The translations under genes and the position numbers were made by a program. The notes beneath the pieces were generated by a model. The model was not told where the DNA came from. It saw only the letters and a program-made list of their open reading frames with translations, and made no database searches. DNA of 64,000 nucleotides from an uncultured Bacteroidaceae bacterium (GTDB lineage Bacteria > Bacteroidota > Bacteroidia > Bacteroidales > Bacteroidaceae): positions 1 through 64,000 of the forward strand of contig CALULY010000009.1 of assembly GCA_944321635.1 (NCBI GenBank), written 5' to 3'. Shown in pieces: positions 58,185 through 64,000 of this stretch (positions are counted from its first letter, which is position 1; each line of letters begins with the position of its first letter).

Positions 58185-58559
58185 ATGGAATTCAGAGGTA
58201 AAATCATAGCCGTGCTGCCGCTGCAGAAAGGCGTGAGCAAGTCGAGCGGCAATGAGTGGAAGAAGCAGGAGTATGTCATCGAGAACCACGACCAGTACCC
58301 GCGCAAGATGTGCTTCAACCTGTGGTCGGACAAGATTGACCAATTCAACATCCAGCTTGGCGAGGAGTTGAACGTGTCGTTTGACATCGACGCGAGGGAG
58401 TACAACGGGCGGTGGTACAACGACATCCGCGCATGGAAGGTGGACAGGGTCAGCGAAGCCGCACAGGCTGTGCCGCCGACGGCCGACGTTCCTCCCATCC
58501 CGGAAGTGCCTGCCAGCAACTTCCCCCCGGCAAGCAGCGACGACGACCTGCCGTTCTGA
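58185..58559 (+). CDS. DUF3127 protein with SSB-like acidic tail
   Basis: 124 residues. Residues 1-90 (EFRGKIIAVLPLQKGVSKSSGNEWKKQEYVIENHDQYPRKMCFNLWSDKIDQFNIQLGEELNVSFDIDAREYNGRWYNDIRAWKV) match DUF3127, a Bacteroidota family with a probable OB fold. A Pro/Ala-rich linker leads to the tail SSDDDLPF, which copies the acidic tip by which SSB recruits replication and repair proteins. It is thus likely a single-strand DNA-binding accessory protein; this is inferred. A TATCTTCG -7-like element lies at 58144-58151. Confidence 0.88.
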   Translation: MEFRGKIIAVLPLQKGVSKSSGNEWKKQEYVIENHDQYPRKMCFNLWSDKIDQFNIQLGEELNVSFDIDAREYNGRWYNDIRAWKVDRVSEAAQAVPPTADVPPIPEVPASNFPPASSDDDLPF

Positions 58560-58596
58560 CCGGACACTTGGTGCGGAGGTCGCCACAAGGACAAAC

Positions 58597-58633
58597 AGAG
58601 CGGGCGGATTGGCAATGCCAGTCCGCCCGCTCT
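58597..58633 (-). terminator. Hairpin between converging DUF3127 and proS genes
   Basis: A 12-bp perfect stem AGAGCGGGCGGA / TCCGCCCGCTCT; the minus strand continues with GTTTGT. It probably ends proS transcription and may also act on the plus strand. Confidence 0.65.
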
Positions 58634-58653
58634 ATACCATTATATATATATCA

Positions 58654-60135
58654 TCAATAAGCTCTCGCGAACAACACGCGGCGTGCCGACGGCTTGCCAG
58701 TCACCATGCACTTGCCCGGGGTCGGGTCGCCGTCGAAGGGGATGCAACGGATGGTCGCCTTGGTCTCCTCCTTGATGCGCAGCTCTGTCTCGGTCGTGCC
58801 GTCCCAGTGGGCGAGGATGAAGCCGCCCTCCTCAATCTTCTCCTTGAACTCGTCGTAGCTATCGACGGTGATGGTGTGCTCGTCGCGGTACTTCTTCGCC
58901 TTGGCGTAGATGTTGCGCTGGATGTCTTCGAGGAGGTTTGCAACGTAATCCTCGATGCCGTCCATCGGGCGGTTGCCTTTCTCGAGGGTGTCGCGGCGCA
59001 TGACTTCTATCTCATTGTTCTCAAGGTCGCGTGCCCCGATGACAAGGCGCACTGGCACACCCTTGAGCTCGTAGTCTGCAAACTTGAATCCCGGGCGGCG
59101 GTTGTCGGCATCGTCGTACTTGACGGATATGCCCTTTGCCCTAAGGCCAGCCGCGATGGCGTTTGCCCGCTCGCTGATTTTGGCGAGTTGCTCATCGTTC
59201 TTGTATATCGGGATGATGACGACCTGTATCGGGGCGAGGTGCGGGGGCAGCACAAGGCCGTTGTCGTCAGAGTGCGACATGATGAGTGCGCCCATCAGTC
59301 GGGTCGATACGCCCCATGATGTCGCCCACACGTAGTCGAGTTTGTTGTTCTTATCGACAAACTGCACGTTGAACGCCTTGGCGAAGTTCTGCCCGAGGAA
59401 GTGCGACGTGCCTGACTGCAATGCTTTGCCGTCCTGCATCATCGCCTCGATGGTGTAGGTGTCAAGCGCGCCGGCGAAACGCTCGTTGGCCGACTTCACG
59501 CCCTTGACCACCGGCATTGCCATATAGTTCTCTGCGAAATCGGCATAGACCTCCAGCATCCTTTTCGCCTCGGCCTGCGCCTCCTCCATGGTGGCGTGCG
59601 CCGTGTGCCCCTCTTGCCAGAGGAATTCGGCGGTGCGCAGGAACAGGCGCGTCCTCATCTCCCAACGCATGACATTGGCCCATTGGTTGCAGAGGATGGG
59701 GAGGTCGCGGTAGGACTGTATCCAGTTCTTGTACGTGCTCCAGATGATTGTCTCGGATGTGGGGCGGATGATGAGCTCCTCTTCCAGCTTCGCCTCGGGA
59801 TCGACCACGACACCGCTGCCGTCAGGCGCATTCTTGAGGCGGTAGTGTGTCACGATGGCGCACTCTTTGGCGAACCCTTCGACGTGCTCGGCCTCACGGC
59901 TGAGATATGATTTCGGAATCAACAGGGGGAAATAGGCGTTGACGTGTCCCGTTTCTTTGAATTTGCTGTCGAGGATGTGCTGCATCTTCTCCCAGATGGC
60001 GTAGCCGTAGGGCTTTATCACCATGCATCCCCGCACTGGCGACTGTTCTGCCAAGTCAGCTTTTACGACGAGGTCGTTGTACCACTGTGAATAGTTCTCG
60101 CTGCGCTTGGTCAATTCTTTCAATTCTATTGCCAT
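58654..60135 (-). CDS. proS: Prolyl-tRNA synthetase (archaeal/eukaryotic type)
   Basis: Charges tRNA-Pro. 493 residues of the short class II type without the editing insertion: motif 2 region [76 protein letters not shown] and the motif 3 region [26 protein letters not shown], then the anticodon-binding domain and the type-specific C-terminal zinc-like domain ending in FARAY. This type is found in some bacteria including Bacteroidota. It is probably transcribed alone. Confidence 0.96.
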   Translation of the reverse strand: MAIELKELTKRSENYSQWYNDLVVKADLAEQSPVRGCMVIKPYGYAIWEKMQHILDSKFKETGHVNAYFPLLIPKSYLSREAEHVEGFAKECAIVTHYRLKNAPDGSGVVVDPEAKLEEELIIRPTSETIIWSTYKNWIQSYRDLPILCNQWANVMRWEMRTRLFLRTAEFLWQEGHTAHATMEEAQAEAKRMLEVYADFAENYMAMPVVKGVKSANERFAGALDTYTIEAMMQDGKALQSGTSHFLGQNFAKAFNVQFVDKNNKLDYVWATSWGVSTRLMGALIMSHSDDNGLVLPPHLAPIQVVIIPIYKNDEQLAKISERANAIAAGLRAKGISVKYDDADNRRPGFKFADYELKGVPVRLVIGARDLENNEIEVMRRDTLEKGNRPMDGIEDYVANLLEDIQRNIYAKAKKYRDEHTITVDSYDEFKEKIEEGGFILAHWDGTTETELRIKEETKATIRCIPFDGDPTPGKCMVTGKPSARRVLFARAY

Positions 60136-60252
60136 GTCTGTATGTATAAGTTGTATGTTGCTGTCACTAAATGGTGTGCAAAAGTAAGAAATATATCAAT
60201 ACGTCTGTCGGCAGCCCCGCCACATTTAGCACCGGCATACCGCCACACAGCA

Positions 60253-62535
60253 TCAGAACGGATAGCCGACAGCGAAATGGAAAGCGAAATCACGCCTGAA
60301 CGACGGATGCACCAGCGGATAACGATCCTTGCCCTCGCCGGCAGGGTTGACCGCTTTCATGCCCGTGTCGAAACGCAGGACGAAGAAATCAAAGTCCAGA
60401 CGGATGCCGAGACCGTAGGAGACAGCTATCTCCTTATAAAAGCGATTGAATCGGAACTGCCCCCCTGGCTGGTCAACATAGTCCCTGAACGTCCAGATGT
60501 TGCCGGCATCGACATAGACAGCCCCTTGGAGCTTCCAGAAAAGCTTGGTCCTGTACTCCACATTCATGTCGAGTTTTATGTCGCCCGACTGGAGCATGAA
60601 GTCTATGTTCCGTCCCCCGGACTGGAAACTGCCAGGCCCCAGGCTGCGCACGCTCCACCCTCTGACACTGTTCGCGCCGCCAGAGAAGTATCGCTTCTCA
60701 AATGGCAATATCTCGGAATTGGCATAAGGGTACGCCATCCCCAACCCGACATGGAAAACGAAAGTGTTGCGCTCGTCGATGCTAACATTCTTGACGAAAT
60801 CAAAGTCGCCCTTGACATATTGGGCGTACGGTATACCGAATATCGAGTAGTTGCCATCCACCCTGTCAAGCTTGGCAGCTTTGGAGATGCCATACAACAG
60901 ATTGCCTGCACTCTCCAGACCAAAACGCACCGTGTAGGAGTCGTTGCCCAACGACGTGCTGCCCTGGTTGAAGCCTCGACTGTTGAACGTCAGGTTGTAG
61001 GCGGTGCGCAGGATGAAAAGATTCTCATAACTGTACTTGAGCACCGAACTTGTCTCTGCCTCAAGCTGGGCCTTGAACGACGGGGAAATCCATGGCACGT
61101 ACACATAGTTTATATCCACCAAGTCGATGCGGTGCTGGAAACGGCTGCCGCGCCGCCACCTGTAACGCCAGGACACCGAGGCAAGCGTCCTCTCAAACTC
61201 CGGTCGCAGTTGGTTGGTGTACATCAGCCCGACTTCGGATGTTGCCCGCGTGTGCCGCTTGAAATCCGACGAAAGGAAAGGCATGAGGAAACGCGGGAAA
61301 TTGAGCGACGCTTCCACGCCGTACTCAGTGTAGTTGTCGTTCATGTAGCCGTCTGTCAGACCTGAGATAGCCTCATACGCTCCCCTAAGTTTGACCGAGA
61401 ACGTCTCAGATCCACGGAAAATATTGCGATGCTGGAACGTCACCGAAGCCGCCGCGCCGAAATCGCCCGCCGAGTTAGTTCCCTCCACCTCCAGCGAGAG
61501 GCTCTTTGCTTTGTTCTTGTGCAAGATTATGTAACAATCCAACGACAATGAATCCGCGCCACTTAATTCCGCAAAGTGGATGTTGCTGCTCCTCAACGCC
61601 GGCAAGCGGCCGAGCGACTGGTAGGTGCGTTGCACTTGACTGTCGTCGTAGATGTCGCCAGGTTTGACATAGGCATTGTCAGCCAGAACCACGGGCTTGA
61701 TGACTGGCTTCCCATTGCACATGAAGCCATAGCCACCGTACTCGAAGAAGTTGTCAAGGGTGTCGCGTTCCCCAGGCATAAAGTAGACGTTGCGCAGCTT
61801 GTAGCACGGATGTTCCACAGCCCGCCCTGTGCTGTCAATGGCATAAGGACGCACACGGCACGTCAACCCCACAGCGTAGGTGTCCGCCACTGTGTCTGCT
61901 GTGAATGAGACGAAATCTTTGTTGAAGCGGTAATATCCCGAATTGTTCATCAAAGCTGCAATGCGTTGCCGCTCTGCCTCAAGCACGTTGATGTCAAAGT
62001 TCATCCCAGCGTGCAACAACGACCTCGCCGCGTCATTTTCAATCAACCGCCGCACCGCAGTATCTGCAACCTCCAAACGCACGTCATCGACCACGTAGGG
62101 CCGCCCTGCCTTGATGGCGTAAGTCAATTCCAACCGTTTGCCCTTGCGCACATTCACCTCCTTGTCAACCGTTGCGCGGATGTAGCCAAGGTTGCGCACC
62201 GCCTTTTCTATCTCCTCGCGCGACCGCTCCGCTTCACCTTCATCATAAATCACAGGAGGCTCGCCGATGCGTCTCAGGAACTTATTAAACAACTTAGCGG
62301 AGTCGCGCCCCGAAAGGCTGTAAGTGTAGAGCGGTATCTTCACAAGGCTGAACCACTTTGAATTAGGCTGTTGACGCACAAACCCCTTCATGTCGCCGCC
62401 TTTGACCTCCTTGGTGTCAGACACTATGCGGACTTCCTCCAACAAACACTCGCCATCGTGGACGAATTTTGTCGGAGAACACGCGACCAACAATGCCGAC
62501 AATGACACGACCAACAGTCTGAATGCTCTGGACAT
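60253..62535 (-). CDS. TamL-like BamA/TamA family outer-membrane lipoprotein
   Basis: 760 residues. A lipoprotein signal (SRAFRLLVVSLSALLVAC, Cys19) is followed by POTRA-like repeats (about 40-390, for example RLELTYAIKAGRPYVVDDVRLEV) and a D15-type barrel with FSGGANSVRGWSVRSLGPG and the terminal FHFAVGYPF. A lipid-anchored BamA homologue is the mark of Bacteroidota TamL, which with TamB helps outer-membrane assembly; tamB is not in this window. The ATG at 62535 is used because it starts the lipoprotein signal; longer upstream frames do not fit. A -7 element TAACTTTG lies at 62561-62554. Confidence 0.88.
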   Translation of the reverse strand: MSRAFRLLVVSLSALLVACSPTKFVHDGECLLEEVRIVSDTKEVKGGDMKGFVRQQPNSKWFSLVKIPLYTYSLSGRDSAKLFNKFLRRIGEPPVIYDEGEAERSREEIEKAVRNLGYIRATVDKEVNVRKGKRLELTYAIKAGRPYVVDDVRLEVADTAVRRLIENDAARSLLHAGMNFDINVLEAERQRIAALMNNSGYYRFNKDFVSFTADTVADTYAVGLTCRVRPYAIDSTGRAVEHPCYKLRNVYFMPGERDTLDNFFEYGGYGFMCNGKPVIKPVVLADNAYVKPGDIYDDSQVQRTYQSLGRLPALRSSNIHFAELSGADSLSLDCYIILHKNKAKSLSLEVEGTNSAGDFGAAASVTFQHRNIFRGSETFSVKLRGAYEAISGLTDGYMNDNYTEYGVEASLNFPRFLMPFLSSDFKRHTRATSEVGLMYTNQLRPEFERTLASVSWRYRWRRGSRFQHRIDLVDINYVYVPWISPSFKAQLEAETSSVLKYSYENLFILRTAYNLTFNSRGFNQGSTSLGNDSYTVRFGLESAGNLLYGISKAAKLDRVDGNYSIFGIPYAQYVKGDFDFVKNVSIDERNTFVFHVGLGMAYPYANSEILPFEKRYFSGGANSVRGWSVRSLGPGSFQSGGRNIDFMLQSGDIKLDMNVEYRTKLFWKLQGAVYVDAGNIWTFRDYVDQPGGQFRFNRFYKEIAVSYGLGIRLDFDFFVLRFDTGMKAVNPAGEGKDRYPLVHPSFRRDFAFHFAVGYPF

Positions 62536-62561
62536 ACCTAACGACTTGGAGCGCAAAGTTA

Positions 62562-62882
62562 AACCATTTTCGCAACTAATGCCGGCACACGCCATGGAAA
62601 GGTTGCCATGCCCTCTCACTACCAGCCTCTTCACATCCACAAGCCTGCAACTGGCATCCATGACACTGCACGTGGAATCCTCCTCTGACAAAAGAACAAA
62701 AGGCATTGCGCTTCCTCGTTGAGCAGAATCACCCGCGATGGCACGGGAATGTCATTATGAACGACCGCACAGAAAGTCACGAGCAAGCAGCCGCACCACA
62801 TATTTTATAAATAGGTATTGTCCGTGATGTTGCCACAAGGGGCAAAAGGCGTAGAGGATGGATTAGTGTATTTATTATTGCG
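62562..62882. other. Gap between TamL-like and dxs genes
   Basis: Divergent promoter region. I see no gene, repeat array or terminator in it. Confidence 0.5.
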
Positions 62883-62890
62883 TATATTTG
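62883..62890 (+). promoter_or_regulatory. Promoter -7 element of dxs
   Basis: TATATTTG, 14-20 bases before the two possible start codons. Confidence 0.55.
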
Positions 62891-62904
62891 CGCCATCAAA
62901 AAAG

Positions 62905-64000
62905 ATGTTAATGGACACCGCATATAAGTTCCTGCCAAACATAAATTCCCCTGCCGACCTCAAGCAGCTGGATGCTGGAGACTTGCCAAAGGTGTGCGAC
63001 GAACTGCGTGATTTCATCATAGACGCGCTGTCTTGCAACCCTGGGCATTTCGCCGCAAGCCTTGGTGTCATCGAGTTGACGGTCGCACTGCACTATGTGT
63101 TTGACACCCCGTATGACCGCATAGTATGGGATGTGGGGCATCAAGCCTACGCGCATAAGATACTGACAGGCCGCAGGGACAGATTTGGGACAAACAGGAA
63201 ATTCAAGGGATTGAAGCCATTTCCCTCGCCAGACGAGAGTGAGTACGACACGTTCACGTGCGGCCATGCATCAAACTCTATCTCCGTCGCCCTTGGAATG
63301 GCCGTTGCTGCTGCGATGAAGCATGAGGAAAGACAGATCGTGGCAGTCATCGGCGATGGCGCAATGACAGGTGGACTTGCTTTCGAGGGTCTTAACAATG
63401 CCTCGACAATCCCTAACAATCTGCTCATCATCCTAAACGACAACGACATTGCCATAGACCGCACGGTAGGCGGGCTCAAGGAATATCTCATCAGGTTGAA
63501 CACTAACACGGGCTACAACAAGCTGCGCTATTCCCTGTGGAACTTCGCCAAAGCCCTCGGGGTGCTGGACGAGAAGCACAAAAACAAGATACTGCGCTTC
63601 AACAACAGCCTGAAGTCAATGTTGTCAGACCAGCAAAACATCTTTGAGGGTCTGAACATCCGCTACTTTGGCCCTATCAACGGGCATGACGTGAACAACC
63701 TTGTACGCGTGCTCAACGAGCTCAAGAACCACAAAGGTCCGAAGTTACTGCACATACACACGGTGAAAGGCAAAGGATATGAGTTCGCCGAGCAGGCAGC
63801 GACAGTGTGGCACGCGCCAGGACTGTTTGACAAAGACACTGGGGAACGAAAGGTCAGCAGCGAGGAGGGGCAACCCCCACTCTACCAGGACGTGTTTGGC
63901 AAGACACTGCTCGACTTGGCGCGCAAAAATGACAAGATCATAGGCATCACTCCCGCCATGGCGACTGGCTGCTCTATGAACATCCTGATGCGCGAGATGC
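62905..64000 (+). CDS. dxs: 1-deoxy-D-xylulose-5-phosphate synthase (3' partial)
   Basis: First enzyme of the MEP isoprenoid pathway: pyruvate plus glyceraldehyde 3-phosphate with thiamine diphosphate. The visible ~365 residues include [51 protein letters not shown], the TPP motif [18 protein letters not shown]...NDNDIAI and [11 protein letters not shown]. The frame runs off the window end in the second domain. Two in-frame ATGs (62905, 62911) are possible starts. The first TPP-binding half is intact. Confidence 0.96.
   Translation, partial: MLMDTAYKFLPNINSPADLKQLDAGDLPKVCDELRDFIIDALSCNPGHFAASLGVIELTVALHYVFDTPYDRIVWDVGHQAYAHKILTGRRDRFGTNRKFKGLKPFPSPDESEYDTFTCGHASNSISVALGMAVAAAMKHEERQIVAVIGDGAMTGGLAFEGLNNASTIPNNLLIILNDNDIAIDRTVGGLKEYLIRLNTNTGYNKLRYSLWNFAKALGVLDEKHKNKILRFNNSLKSMLSDQQNIFEGLNIRYFGPINGHDVNNLVRVLNELKNHKGPKLLHIHTVKGKGYEFAEQAATVWHAPGLFDKDTGERKVSSEEGQPPLYQDVFGKTLLDLARKNDKIIGITPAMATGCSMNILMREM

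Noticed and set aside
60142-61365. 407-codon plus-strand frame inside the TamL-like gene
   Set aside because: Antisense of a clear POTRA/D15 protein; residue make-up is typical of a shadow frame.

Overview
The window reads as a stretch of a Bacteroidota chromosome, most likely order Bacteroidales and possibly Muribaculaceae-like. The clade signs are: many TAnnTTTG promoter -7 elements, some with a TTTG box 18-20 bases upstream; FeoA-FeoB, LpxC-FabZ and MurF-Alr fusions; a PPi-type phosphofructokinase; DUF3127 and DUF5686 proteins; a TamL-like lipoprotein; and weak ribosome binding sites. Coding regions are mostly GC-rich and the gaps are long and partly AT-rich. I see no rRNA, tRNA, CRISPR array, phage or transposase gene.

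Layout. 1-2.6 kb: end of FeoAB and its small Cys-rich partner. 3.1-6.3 kb: lipid A operon lpxD, lpxC-fabZ, lpxA. 6.5-10.5 kb: a DUF418 protein, a DUF3737 protein, a cyclophilin-like lipoprotein and a Cys-rich AraC regulator. 11-14.4 kb: an outer-membrane beta-barrel receptor and an XRE-like regulator. 14.4-22.4 kb: trmD, ligA, dapA, murF-alr, purT and a 55-residue membrane protein. 22.5-26.8 kb: a type III restriction-modification pair. 27.8-31.6 kb: a redox operon (carboxymuconolactone decarboxylase, flavodoxin, flavin reductase, broken amidohydrolase), a small basic protein and a nitroreductase. 31.6-38.1 kb: serine hydrolase, frr, a Bacteroidota-type unknown, a Hanks kinase, pyrH, guaB. 38.6-45.2 kb: lipoprotein, recQ, clpX, clpP, tig. 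45.7-55.2 kb: aroC, M20 dipeptidase, PPi-phosphofructokinase, small membrane protein, DUF5686 protein, CPBP protease, class II aldolase. 55.5-64 kb: PBP1A, DUF3127 protein, proS, TamL-like protein, start of dxs.

Two things stand out. First, three promoters (DUF3737 gene, cyclophilin-like lipoprotein gene, redox operon 21 kb away) carry the same 27-bp site, with 15 of 27 columns invariant, exactly 31 bases upstream of their -7 elements. Two copies show a GTAA direct repeat 21 bp apart, as expected for an AraC-family activator, and an AraC gene with two CxxCxxC motifs lies next to one site. I propose a small redox or metal-responsive regulon. Second, most long intergenic gaps hold a compact element built around a 3-6 unit array with 21-22 bp period. 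At least four sequence types occur, and in two of them paired changes preserve the dyads between copies.

Other notable points are a candidate 72-nt small RNA with a consensus promoter and terminator, G/C homopolymer tracts next to the promoters of two surface-protein genes (possible phase variation), and a perfect 21-bp inverted repeat beside recQ.
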